A stretch of 64,000 nt of DNA, from NCBI GenBank assembly GCA_963575745.1, contig CAUYUJ010020719.1, forward strand, positions 35,003 through 99,002. Direction: 5' to 3'. The notes under the pieces were generated by a model that was not told the DNA's origin, made no database searches, and saw only the letters and a program-made list of their open reading frames with translations. Source of the DNA: Prorocentrum cordatum. Its lineage: Eukaryota > Sar > Dinophyceae > Prorocentrales > Prorocentraceae. The translations under genes were made by a program, and so were the position numbers. Below are positions 33,801 through 43,907 of this stretch, piece by piece (position 1 is the stretch's first letter; each line of letters begins with the position of its first letter).

Positions 33801-34473
33801 GCTCGACGGAGTTTTCCGGTGGCGGTTGGATTATCTGTCCGCCGCGAGGCCCCGCATCGTGCGTTTGTTCGGCGCCTTGTCCCCGCTGGTCCTGTTCACG
33901 GACGGCGCGTGCGAACTGGAAGACGGAGTGGTTCGAGGGAGTATCGGGGCAGTGCTGGTCGACCCTGTGTCGAGGTTGGCGGAAGCCTTCGGGTGCGACG
34001 TCCCCAGCGTGTTGATGCAACAGTTGACTCGCGAGACGGGGCATGAACAGCTGATCGGCCAGCTCGAGATTTTGCCCATGGTGGCGGCGAGAATCAAGTG
34101 GGGCAGAATCTTTGAGCAGCACCCGGGCAGGAGCGTGCTTGGCTTCGTTGACAACGACAGCGCCCGCTTTGGCCTGATCAAGGGCTACAGCCCGTCGCCG
34201 GCCAGCGTGTGGCTTCTGGGCGAGCACTGGCGGGCCAAAGAGCATGCTGGAAGCCGCGCGTATTTCAGCCGAGTGCCGACAGCAAGAAATTGTTCCGATG
34301 GGCCGAGCAAGGGCAGGTTTGATTCTCTTCCCAGCGCCTTCGGGGCCCCGGTGCGGCGAGTGTCGCCGCCGAGTTTCGCCCAGAGACTCGTGCGGAGACG
34401 GCTGAATGCAGGGGGAGTCGGTGGGTCTCCTGAGAGCGGGAGTTTGTCGAGCACATATCGTGGAGACACTTGA
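30820..34473 (+). pseudogene. Pol of the DIRS-like element (DUF4326, MTase-like, RT, RNase H)
   Basis: One frame with two premature stops: TAA at 31333 and TGA at 33340. Order: DUF4326-like (30919-31158; VGRG, F-W-A-N-P-Y, LVCHCATSCRCHADVL); methyltransferase-like (31267 to about 31970; FVEVFAGSARLS, APPGETFCRARE, IESPANSWIW, FQQCMYGGARDK); RT (about 32941-33700; KVRPIDDLTASSVN, CFDLEEAYKQL, YLDDY at 33400-33414); RNase H (33889-34200; LFTDGACE, FVDNDSAR). The place of the usual PPC motif reads PPG, and ENP-like reads ESP, so the methyltransferase copy is probably dead. The TGA falls between RT motifs A and C, where an arginine or tryptophan is plausible. No recombinase follows; the frame ends inside B1. 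Confidence 0.8.
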
Positions 34474-34563
34474 CAGATCAAGGACTGGTGGAAGATGACC
34501 CCATGGAAAAACATATCGTCTTCCATCTTGGGGGACGGAAGGGAAACAGCAGTGTCACATAAG
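34411..34563 (+). repeat. Split direct repeat B1
   Basis: Starts gggggagtcggtgggtctcc and ends cagcagtgtcacataag. It overlaps the last codons of pol and abuts A2 without a spacer. It matches B2 (34991-35145) except for two substitutions and two extra A in B2. Confidence 0.93.
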
Positions 34564-34954
34564 CACTTCATATGCGCAGCATATTGTGTATTATGTTGCC
34601 CTGCGAACACGCGTGCGCGAGTGCACGCATGCCCTTCCGTCGTGCGAGGAGTGGGCATCAGTGTGACGGGTTCTACTCACGCGAATCCAATTGAGGTCGC
34701 TTGGCGACGCGGCCGTAACAAATCGAGGTGTCCTTCTTGGATGTTTCCTGCGATCTTATCTGTCCTTCCGGAACGGGCCTGGGCAGGCCAGAGCGCCCCC
34801 CTCATCCCTATCCGCATTTGCAGAGTATTGTCTGCGACAGGGTTGGATTGGCCCTCTTCGAGGGCGCGCTCAGGAGCGGCATCGTCCGTAAACGTATGTC
34901 AAGGCTGGGGGGAGGCAGGGGAGCACTGCACCACCTAGCCGAGAGAATTTTGCC
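34563..34954 (+). repeat. Split direct repeat A2
   Basis: Second copy of A1, one mismatch in 392 bp. A 36-bp linker (34955-34990, containing cccacccgggcaaaaagg) separates it from B2. B1-A2-B2 is the junction expected from a circular DNA intermediate. Confidence 0.93.
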
Positions 34955-34990
34955 CCACCCGCCCACCCGGGCAAAAAGGACGCCAGGGTG

Positions 34991-35145
34991 GGGGGAGTCG
35001 GCGGGTCTCCTGAGAGCGGGAGTTTGTCGAGCACATATCGTGGAGACATTTGACAGATCAAGGACTGGTGGAAGATGACCCCATGGAAAAAAACATATCG
35101 TCTTCCATCTTGGGGGACGGAAGGGAAACAGCAGTGTCACATAAG
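34991..35145 (+). repeat. Split direct repeat B2 (right end)
   Basis: Second copy of B1, ending cagcagtgtcacataag, followed directly by a TA-rich microsatellite. Confidence 0.92.
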
Positions 35146-35178
<33 letters not shown>

Positions 35179-35185
35179 ACATGTG
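35146..35185. repeat. (TA)n microsatellite at element boundary
   Basis: tatatatgtatatgtatata and further TA pairs, lying between the DIRS-like element and the 3' side of LINE B. The left flank of A1 also ends in ctatat, so the target may have been TA-rich. Confidence 0.9.
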
Positions 35186-35519
35186 TACACACCCGGCTCA
35201 CGAGCAGTCCACCAAGGGACCGAACAGGCCGAGGGGGCCGAATTGAGAGGGCCGAAAGCAGGAAGGCCGAGCGAAATGCCGAGGGCCGCGACCGACGAAG
35301 GGCGAGGAGGAGCGGGGTCAAAACTACTTCTGCGTCCGCCGTCCGCACCCGAGTGCGGCTCTGTGACCAGGCGCACGAGGCCGCACAGCACAGCGCGATG
35401 GCCACGGCGCGGTGCTCGCGCTCTCAGCTCGGTCCTCAGTCCAACAAACCAGCCCTCGAAGATGACATCTCCTTCGGCTTCTGGCCACAGTGCTGGGAGA
35501 TCCTCCGATTCGAATCGTT

Positions 35520-35715
35520 CAACACGCCGATCCACGCCGAGACCTCCTCCTCCAGGTAACTGCCTGGAGCTGCCCGGAGCTGCCCCAATCGTCACCGTCG
35601 CCCCCACGGAGGCGAAGCTCTCCATGATTTGCAGCTCGGCCTCCGTCCTGTCGAGAGCGACGACGATCTTCGGCATGCCCGTCTGCTTGCGCCCCTCCAG
35701 GCGGCACGGCCTCAC
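35520..35715 (-). pseudogene. LINE B C-terminal tail remnant
   Basis: Frame reads KIVVALDRTEAELQIMESFA and then TIGAAPGSSRQLPG, which matches the place of the APRG-LER signature at the end of LINE A in worn form. Confidence 0.45.
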
Positions 35716-36779
35716 GAAGGACAGAGGGGTGTTCCCTAACTCGGCGCTGCATCAGCTCTCTGTTGCTCTTGCCGATCTCCTCCTGAGTGGGGGCCTCGAT
35801 CATCGCGCAGAAGTCCGCGGGTGCAGGAGAGCCCAACCCACGCAAGCTGGTCATCCTTCTCTCGGCGTCGGTGTCATGGCGCCAACATCGCAGAGCGGAG
35901 CTTGTTCGGAAAACGATAGGAAAGGCCCCGAGTGTCCTGGAGAATTTCGTTCCGGATGTCGAGGTGAATTTCGTTCGGATTTCTTTTGGCCAGGAATGAA
36001 GACCAAAACAAATCCACGCGAAATTCACTGCGTTTTTCAGTCGCCGTTTGGGGGGTTTTGCATCGACAGAATCCACGCACAAATCCGTTGCAGCGCGCTG
36101 CAAGGTCGGTGCAGTGATCGGTGTCGTGCTGTCGCGAGGCCGCTGAGTCGCCCTTGGCCGCCTTGGCCGGCTCCTTCGGCATCGTGGCCTCCGCGCGCAT
36201 GTTGTTGGCCACCTCCGCGAAGTCCTTGGACTGCGCCTGCATCGCCTTGATGACTGGCGACTTCTGCTCGATCAGAATCGTCCGCGTGTTGATCCCCCAG
36301 AGCGCCCTCGAACGCTGCGCCAGCTGCGACACCAGCATCGAGAGGAGGAGAAGGAGGAGGAGGATCTCCTTGCGGCCGCCGCCCTTGGTCGTGAGCTTGC
36401 GCTCCTTGGCCTCGGCGCGGCGTCGCCCGCCGCGCCTCGTCTTCGGCTTCACCGCCGAGCCCTCCTGTCCTCCTGGTCGTCGAGCCAAGCGAGCTTCCGA
36501 GGCGTCCTTCTGGTCCCTGCGGCTGTCCGCCTCGTCGGCGGGCTTGGATGCTGTCCCGCCAGTCCGCGAGCTGGCCGATGAGACTTGAGGTCGCCACCGT
36601 CTTTTTTCTCGACCTCCATCACCGACGACGCTGCTGCCATGTCCTTCTGCTTGGTCACGCTGCTCGCCACCGTCAGCGGGATGAGAAGGGCGCGGGACGC
36701 AGAGGCCAGCAGCCGTGCGGACGTCAGAGCCACGAAGTCGGAGGTCACCAGCAGGTCGCGACTGATGTCGTTGCGGTCT

Positions 36780-37037
36780 CGGAGCCAATGGTACAGGCCG
36801 TGGCTTCGCTATGGATATGAACCGCCCCTCCTGCGTCGGCGGCAGGCGCGAGCAAGGATGACTACGGAGCAGCTTGTACGACGGGAATCCCAGGCAACAC
36901 AACGCACACTCACGGAAAAATATGTCTCTCGGAATTCGTACGGGTACGCCGTGTTGTGCATAATGCATTGTCTTGCGTGCCACGCGCGTGCTAAATGTCG
37001 CATTGTCTCCGCGTTGGTTTGTGGAATGTCGTGCCAC
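36780..37037 (-). pseudogene. LINE B worn zinc fingers
   Basis: NATFSTRVARKTMHYAQHG keeps the shape of a T-F-x-T-R finger with the first cysteines lost, followed by RECALCCLGFPSYKLLRSHP, a C2H2-like finger. Downstream (36760-35900) the frame is charged and Ala-rich with possible coiled coil (QSKDFAEVANNMRAE) and no clear domain. Confidence 0.5.
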
Positions 37038-37040
37038 AGG

Positions 37041-37925
37041 TTATGAATGCACTGCTCGGTGTAAGTGTGTGTGTGTGTGGAATATACTGTGTGTCCCGTG
37101 CCCTGCGTGTCGTGATTGGCATACGTGTGCTACCAGTGCTGCGCGTGTCCTAAATGTTGCTCCACATGCGGGGCCGCCTGGGTCTCCTCGGATCTGACAA
37201 GCGAATTGACGGGCATCTGTATCCTGCCAACTGTTTTTATCATCCTGAGCTGGGGGTACCAACTCTGCCAACGCGCCAGGTGGGGCCCATGGTACAGCAG
37301 CGAATTCGCTACGCAGGCACCTCGGGTCAAGGGAGACGAAGAGGCCGTTCATTTCCTCATCCCAAATCAAGCCCCTCATCGAGCGGCTCTTCCAGGCAAG
37401 CGAAAAGGACTCTGCCTCGGGGTAGCCGCAGAGGACTTCGAGATCGCGTCGCAGCTGACACGCCCAGGGATGAGTAGAAGCATCTGCATTCAGCTGCCCG
37501 CTCTCCACAAGTGTTGGTGGACAGCGAAACTCATTCGTATCTTTCCACATCATCTCGCCGAAGAAGACCGCCAGCACGTGGGCATGGTTGCGAGGACTGC
37601 GAGCAATTTCTTGCCAAGCACGAAGGCTCTGTACAGTAGCTTCCAGGGCAAACGGGACAATCTGCCAACGACGATACACCTCTCGTGTAGTCATCACCTG
37701 CACGGGCTCATTATGTAGTCGAGACGTTCCGCCCATCATCGAGCGCAACTTCTGTGATAAGGAACTGCATATCTGGCGCGCCTCTTGTCCGTCCATCAAC
37801 ATGCGACAGTACCTGATAGCGCTGCGCCACTCACCAGGGAAATGAAGATCAGGCGCTTCACGCGCTTCGGCGAGGAGGAGTACCAAAACCCCATGCACCA
37901 TCATCCATCCTTTGTTGATCGCCAC
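37041..37925 (-). pseudogene. LINE B RT thumb and first C2H2 finger
   Basis: Residues read QKLRSMMGGTSRLHNE, then MTTREVYRRWQIVPFALEAT and SLRAWQEIARSPRNHAHVLA, the conserved post-palm block seen in LINEs A and C. Near the end FACQIRGDPGGPACGATFRT and A-L-V-A-H form a C2H2 finger. It overlaps the RT frame by 25 bp in another frame, so a frameshift lies at about 37910. Confidence 0.7.
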
Positions 37926-38635
37926 TGCAGCTCGCTGGCGTTGGAGTTCACCGCGTTGAACCGGGTGCCCAGGTGCTTCAGCTCATATCCACGCCGACAG
38001 CCACTGGCCGCGAGTTCCTTAATGATTTGCCGTACCAGCTGCCTCGAGCCCAGGGAGGGGACGACATTTTGCTTGGACCGGTTCTGGGCGTACTCGCTGG
38101 CTGCTAGCGCCTGGTCAAACCCCGTGTCGTTCCTCCTCTTCGAGTGAAGCACCACGTCCTTTGCGGTGCGCGCGCTGTCTGGAACCAATTGTGCCTTGAA
38201 GATGTCGTTCATGAAGCCGCCCAAGCTAGCGTCCACTGTGGGGAGGCGGTCGTTGAAATCGATAAGCATAGCTTGTCCCGTAGCCGCCTGATCCACAAGG
38301 GCCCACTTCTGTACTGCAATATGGTAGTTGAACATGCAGATCTCAGGCTCGGAGGTGTCGCCCACGAAGCCCCCCGTGCCGCTGTTGATAGCCACCTCGG
38401 TGTCCGCGCCAGGGACGATCACCGTCAGCGCCTGGCGGCGAAGGCTGGAGATCGTCATGGCGAAGTCAATGGCTTCCTCATCCAGCTCATCAGGTCCTGA
38501 CTCGAGACGGACGCGTACACCCTGCTCAAGCTGTGCATTGCTGCCGGAGCCGAAGGCGCTGGTGGCGGCGTGGCTCTTGCGCAGCATGGCCCGTCCCCCT
38601 TGGTGGCCCTTCCACGCCGCGATCCTCGTCGTCAT
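37901..38635 (-). pseudogene. LINE B reverse transcriptase fragment
   Basis: About 245 codons of RT palm. The block SGTGGFVGDTSEPEICMFNY stands where the LINE RT motif B region is expected, and GGFMNDIFKAQL stands at the catalytic box (normally a D-D pair); here the first aspartate is asparagine, so it is probably inactive. The later part (YELKHLGTRFNAVNSNASEL) resembles the Y-L-G-hinge. The identification rests on order and neighbours as much as on motifs. Confidence 0.6.
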
Positions 38636-38989
38636 CCTCAGATGCTCGCGCTGTCAATGCTCTGCTCTCCTAGGGCTTTGCAGCGTCGTCCGCACCTTGT
38701 TTCTGCATGTCCGAGCTCCGTAGCTGCTTGCACGCCCTCCTGTGCTCAGCTGCGTTCTAACTCTTATGGGCACTGCGCAGGTCTGACGAAAGCTTGAGAG
38801 GTCCCTTCCAATGTGTGCCCCCCGTGGTGGCCCCTCCACGCCGCGATCAACGTCGTCATCCTCAGATGCTCGCGGCGACGGCCTCGAGCAGCAGCAGCCC
38901 ACACGGGTGGCCGGAGCGCTCCGCCGCGCAGGAGACCACCACGGATCACCGCGCGCCACCAGCTGCACACCACATGCAGAAGGCGGCGA

Positions 38990-39205
38990 CCTCCTCCTCC
39001 TCCTCCTCCTCCTCCTCCTCCTCGCCTCCTCCTCCTCTTCCTCCTCCTCCTCCTCCTCTCCTCCTCCCCTTCTCCTCCTCATCCCCTCCTCCTCATCCCC
39101 TCTCTCCTCCTCTCTCCTTCCTTCTTCATCTTCTCTCCTCCTCCTCCTCCTCCTCCTCCTCCTCCTCCTCCTCCTCCTCCCACTCCCCCTCCTCCTCCTC
39201 CGTAG
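38990..39205. repeat. (TCC)n microsatellite inside LINE B
   Basis: Pyrimidine-rich tract of TCC triplets with small variants, between the LINE B linker and its RT. Confidence 0.95.
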
Positions 39206-39229
39206 GACAAGGGGGCCTGCTGGGGGAGC

Positions 39230-39496
39230 TGCCGTACCCGCCGTGTGTTGAGCACCAGTCGATACAGGCGACGGCGGGGCTCGCCGTACTGCTCCAGGTG
39301 CTTCAGCTGGTGCCTCGAGTAGAATGCCCGTGCGAGCCAGAGACCGAGCCAGTCGGGGCACCAACGCCATGCCCCGAATCCGCCGCGCATTCTTCAGCTC
39401 CAGGTGCGTGAACTGCTGGCGCTCCTTGTTGCGGCGCCGCCTGAGAGAGTGGAGGGCCTTGGTGTAGCTCTTGATTGCCTCTCCCAAGGAGCGCAC
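39230..39496 (-). pseudogene. LINE B endonuclease-RT linker
   Basis: Reads LGEAIKSYTKALHSLRRRRN, then RGMALVPRLARSLARTGILL. Arg-rich helical sequence of this type lies between endonuclease and RT in LINE proteins. It runs into the microsatellite. Confidence 0.5.
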
Positions 39497-39583
39497 CTCC
39501 CTTTGCGTGGGGTCCAGCTACGCCTGCTCCAGGGCGGAGGCCGACACCTGCTCCAATAGTGCACGGCTTCGCTTGAGGTACTC

Positions 39584-40123
39584 TCACTTGGCAGCCTCCA
39601 ACCTCTCATACTCTGACCGACTTGTCTGCCGAGGGGGATGCTTGAGTGCAATCTGCATTATCGTAGCCATCGTCAATGTAGCGTGTCCACTGGGAGTCAG
39701 CCTCGACTCCAAGATATTCAAGGATGGGAAAATCTCGAGTAGCGCTTCATGGATATCCGCTAAGAATTCCTCCCGCCCAGCTCGGTGGAGAATAGCGCCC
39801 GCAAGACGCAACCGGTCAAGGCACTCCCGAAGTGGGCGGGTATTCACAGTAGCGACCGACTGGAACTTCATGACGCCAGGCACATGGTCTAAGATATCAT
39901 GCATGGCCCGCACCGCCTCTGCAGTCCGCTTCAACGTGCTAGTCCATCGAACCAATCCTTGCGCGGACTGCGGTAGGCAAACATAGTCGATCTGCGATGC
40001 CGCGTCTTGCATTCCGAAGTTCGTATTCCCAGCATTCCAGTGCGTAACTGACAGCACACATTCGCATATGACCCAGTAGTTCGTGAAACAACTAGCCACA
40101 GAAGGTCTCACGCTCACTGCCAA
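39584..40123 (-). pseudogene. LINE B endonuclease, C-terminal half
   Basis: Motifs GNTNFGMQDAASQIDYVCLP (S-x-I-D-Y) and DILDHVPGVMKF (the D-H-x-P-V motif). The N-terminal half with the metal-binding glutamate is absent from the window at this locus, so the copy is 5'-truncated. The frame then continues through a helical region (ECLDRLRLAGAILHRAGREE). Confidence 0.7.
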
Positions 40124-40261
40124 ATTATCCCACTACTGTCTGTGGTACCGGTTCAGCCCCGAGTTCAAATCCGTAAGAACAATTGGCGTGCAGCGATGGG
40201 GGACCCGAAGGAGCGCTTCCCGAGCCGACGAGGTGAGGTGCCTGCCTGTAGCTTTCCAAGG

Positions 40262-40440
40262 ATAGGAGGAGGAGGAGGAGGCGGAGGAGGAGAGGGGGGT
40301 GGAGGAGGAGGAGGAAGAGGAGGAGGAGGAGGAGGAGGAGGAGGAGGAGGAGGAGAAGAGTGGAGGAGAGGAGGAGGAGGAGGAGGAGGAGGAGGAGGAG
40401 GACGAGGGGGAGGAGGGGCAGAAGGAGGAGGAGCAGCGCT
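40262..40440. repeat. (GGA)n microsatellite
   Basis: Purine-rich tract starting directly beyond the 5' end of LINE B. Confidence 0.95.
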
Positions 40441-40649
40441 GCGATGGAGCGATGTGATGTCCCCTCTGTGCCCCCCACGTACCCCCCGGGGAGGGGGGGG
40501 CAAGGAGAGAAGGGCCCGAGAAGCACCCGAGGCCGGCGGGGAGCCCAGGCAGGGACGGCCCGCGGCGGGCCGAGGTGCCAAATCGAGGTGGGGGCCAGTG
40601 CCGACAAAAACCCGCCCAAGCCAGGTTCACAGGGAGCACGGCGGACCGC
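40441..40649. other. Unassigned GC-rich spacer
   Basis: No gene or repeat recognised between two microsatellites. Confidence 0.4.
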
Positions 40650-41324
40650 CCAGACTCTCTCTCTCTCTATCTCTTTGTTTGTTTTGTTTCTCTCTCTCTC
40701 TCTCTTTCTTTTCTCTCTCTCTCTCTCTCTCCTCCTTCCCCTCCCCTTCCTCCTCCTCCTCCTTCCTCCTCCTCCTCCCCTCCTCCGTCTCCTCCTCCCC
40801 CTCCTCCTCCTCCTCCTCCTCCTCCGCCTCCTCCTCATCCTTCTCTCCTCCTCTCCTCCCCTCTCTCCTCCTCCTCCTCCTCGTCCTCCTCCTCCGCCTC
40901 CTCCTCCTCCTCCTCCTCCTCCTCTCTCTCTCTCTTCTTCTCTCTTCTCTCCTCTCTCCTCTCCCCCCTCCTACAGTCCCTTGCGCCACCGCCCCTCCCC
41001 CCATTCGGCTTCGACCGCGGCGCGCGTTCGCCCGCGCCGCGTCAAAAAAGTTGCCCCCACCCCCATCCCTCTCCCATCCATCCTTCCCCCTCTCCCGCCC
41101 CCCAGTTCCATCCCGCACCAGCCCCTCCCTCCTCAGCTTCCGCCCCCCTGGTGGAGGCAGGGGCAGAAGAAGGCTAGACACAGATGAGGCGGATGTGGGG
41201 GGGGGATCCCCCTCCTCACACCAGTCCCATCCTTCGCTGCCTCCCTCCTTCTCCTCCTCCTCCTCCTCCTCCTCCAACTCCTCCTCCTGCTCCTCCTCCT
41301 CCTCATCAGCATCATCAGCATCAT

Positions 41325-41355
<31 letters not shown>

Positions 41356-41784
41356 AGCATCATCTGCATCATCATCGGCATCATCACCGTCGTCATCATC
41401 AGCAGCAGCAGCAGCTTCAGCATCGACATCAGCATAATCATCATCCGCATCATCACCATCACCATCATCAGCACCATCACCATCATCACCATCATCGTTG
41501 CCAATATCATAATTTTCAGCGGCATCAGTTGCATGTTCATTTTCATCGGCATTATCACCATCGGCATCATCATCATCATCATCAGCATCATCATCATCAT
41601 CATCGTCATCATTTTCATCTTCATCACCATCATCATCGCCAGCGTCACCACCATCATCATCATCATCATCATCCTCATAATCCTTATTATCAGCATCATC
41701 AACATCAGCAGCATTATCGTCATCATCATCATCGCCATCATCATCAGCATCATCATCATCAGCATCATCAGCATCATCATCATT

Positions 41785-41848
<64 letters not shown>

Positions 41849-41890
41849 GCATCGCCATCATCATCAGCATCATCATCATCACCACCAGGT
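40650..41890. repeat. TC, TCC and CAT microsatellite block
   Basis: (TC)n at 40650-40735, TCC-rich at 40740-40970, GC-rich unique DNA 40971-41240, TCC at 41245-41305, then (CAT)n with CAG/CAC variants to about 41890. Long poly-His, poly-Ile and poly-Asp/Met frames are artefacts. Confidence 0.92.
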
Positions 41891-41984
41891 TGCATTCGCT
41901 CCTCTTACTCCTACTCCTACTTCGCCCCCTACCCCTCCCACACAGGTGACAGGAGGAAGAGGCTAGAGAAAGAGTATGACAATG

Positions 41985-42280
41985 GAGGAGGAGGGAGAAG
42001 CAGGAGGAGGAGGAGGAGGAGGAGGAGGAAGAGGATGAGGAGGAGGAGGAGGAGGAGGAGGAGACGGTCGACGGCGATGACGATGGCCAGGGAGGGGGGA
42101 AGAAGGAGGCAGATGACGATGAAGGGGACGAGTCAGAGTTGGAGGAGGAGGAGGAGGAGGGCGACGACGACGACAACGATGACGACGAGGAAGAAGACGA
42201 GCACGAACAGCAGGAGCAGGAGGAGGAGGAGGAGGAGGAGGAGGAGTTGGACGATGGCGAGGACGAAGAGGAGGATCAGG
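41985..42280. repeat. (GGA/GAC)n microsatellite
   Basis: GGA and GAC triplets with interruptions, purine-rich plus strand. Confidence 0.92.
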
Positions 42281-42596
42281 ATCTCATCTCTTCTCTCCCT
42301 CCCCATCCCCTCCTCGTGACCACGCTTCCTGCGGTTGGAAATCCGTAGCTCCCTCCTGCACGCCCTCCTGCCACTCCCCGACGAAGGCCCCCAGACCCCT
42401 TCAGGTGTCATGCCCGAGTGTCCATACCGGAACGACTTGGGATTGCCCCCGGCCCCCAACGGTCGAGGCCCCCGCGGAAAAACGATGGGCGCGAGTTGTG
42501 CCGATCCTCCTCGTCTTTCCGCGGAGCTCCCCTCCCTCATGTCCCTTATCCCCCCATCCCTCCTCCCCCTCCTCCTCCGAGGAGGAGGACTCCTTC

Positions 42597-43907
42597 CTAC
42601 GCTCGGCTCCTCCTCCTCCTCCTCCTCCTCCTCCTCCTCCCTCCTCCTCCTCCTCCTCCTCCTCCTCCTCCTCCTCCCCCTCCTTTTCCTCCTCCTCCTC
42701 TTCGTCCTCCTCTTCCTCCTCCTCCTCCTCCTCCTCCTCCTCCTCCTCCAAGCCGCGCACGCGCTGCGTTGTGTTGAGCCACCCCTTCATCAGCTCCTCC
42801 GCGGTGTTGTCGTCGGTGTCCTCGTCGTCCATCGCCAGGTCTTCCTTGGACGGCCTCGCGCGCTTGCCGAGGTTGACGTGACCGCCATCGTGCAAGGAGC
42901 TCTTCTTGGAATCGGGTCCGGCCTGCTTCGCCTGCTCCACGGCCTCCGACGTGACTTGGAGGACCCAAGCCATCGATCTCGAAGTAGCTGGCGGGGTCAA
43001 GGTCGATGTGCGTACGAATGTGGCGCTGCAGCTCCGCTAGGGCCTCACATGGCTGAGAACACACGGGGCAAGAGAGGTCTGTCGGCTCCTGCACCGGATG
43101 ATTGTATGGGTTGCGATCGGTGGCGCAGCGGGATTTCTGGAACAGTCGACGAGTATGTTGTGCTGCGATGTCGCGTGCAGCGAAAGTAGATAAGCACCAT
43201 GCGCACTGATTCGTAATAGTTAGGAGCCTGCCAAGCGATTTATGCCCATGTGTCCCACCCTTTGTGCATCGCATGTGTGCGTACCACGCGCCCTGTAAAT
43301 CGAATTGTAGGTCACACTCCTGTCCGTTATCACATATTTCCAGGCACCGCCACAATGCAGGAGGGGGCGGGGGAGGATTTTCTTGCACATCGACGTCACC
43401 ATGAGGATCGGCAGTAACAGGCGAATTGTAAAGACCCGGGGGAGGAGGAACAGCAGCGCCTGGTGGAGGTACCGATACATGCCAGATGACCGCCCGGAAT
43501 GCCGCCATATCCAGTCGACAAAATTCATCTTGAAAGTCAGGGTGCAAAGCTCGCAGCGGGGCATCTCCAAGAGACTCCAAGAATTGAGCGCTGTCCTCGA
43601 ATGCACTCAGAGACAGTATGTCCTGTTCGACTCGTAGAGCCCAAGGGTTACCTGCGAACTCGCCTTCCTCCCGATGGAGCTTCCACTGCACGAACGTTGG
43701 GCGGGTCTCCGAATTCAGCCGCCTGAACAGAGCTCCCGTAAGCTGCGTGTGCTCCGGGTGTCGAGCAACCTCCTGCAGCCACTTCAGACGACGGATCCGC
43801 ATTTCGATCTCAGTGGGGACCATGCGCAATTTCTTCCAAGCAGCTGCCGTCTCCAATGCGATATACTTGACGTCCCCGTTCGGCTGAATGATCTTTTTTC
43901 GTGGCAT
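42597..43907 (-). pseudogene. LINE C thumb and C2H2 finger region
   Basis: Begins MPRKKIIQPNGDVKYIALET, then MRIRRLKWLQEVARHPEHTQ, the conserved block after the RT palm. Fingers: W-R-C-L-E-I-C-D-N-G-Q-E-C with later A-H; TNQCAWCLSTFAARDIAAQH; and SCPVCSQPCEALAELQRH. A Pro-rich stretch (PPPGAAVPPPPG) precedes the fingers. After about 42980 the meaningful frame shifts to the next (KRARPSKEDLAMDDEDTDDN), then turns into poly-Glu from the microsatellite. Only the 43907-43000 part is clearly LINE. Confidence 0.7.

Larger units (their letters stand above)
29067..35145 (+). mobile_element. DIRS/Ngaro-like retroelement with split direct repeats
   Basis: The element has the order A1 (29067-29458), gag-pol, B1 (34411-34563), A2 (34563-34954), B2 (34991-35145). 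A1 and A2 are each 392 bp with one mismatch; B1 and B2 differ by two substitutions and a 2-base indel. Split direct repeats of this form are typical of PAT/Ngaro-type tyrosine-recombinase retrotransposons. Internal coding shows gag, DUF4326, a methyltransferase-like domain, RT and RNase H, all in one frame. I find no tyrosine recombinase. Pol has two premature stops. No target-site duplication is evident, as expected for this class. TA-rich DNA flanks the right end. Confidence 0.85.
35500..40123 (-). mobile_element. LINE B: full-length-like but decayed non-LTR element
   Basis: Minus-strand order: endonuclease C-terminal half (40123-39584), linker (39496-39230), a TCC microsatellite (39205-38990), RT (38635-37901), RT thumb with C2H2 finger (37925-37041), further worn fingers (37037-36780), and tail (35715-35520). 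Frameshifts separate nearly every part. The (TCC)n tract and a local duplication (38586-38650 resembles 38815-38880) lie between the linker and the RT. Not functional. Confidence 0.8.

Noticed and set aside
29067-34954. A1 and A2 as LTRs of an LTR retrotransposon
   Set aside because: A2 is followed by B2, which repeats B1 lying before A2. Simple LTRs would not give this order, and RT/RNase H with a CCCH-type gag fits DIRS/Ngaro better.
40627-41895. 422-codon Asp-rich ORF
   Set aside because: It is the (CAT)n and (TCC)n block read on the minus strand.
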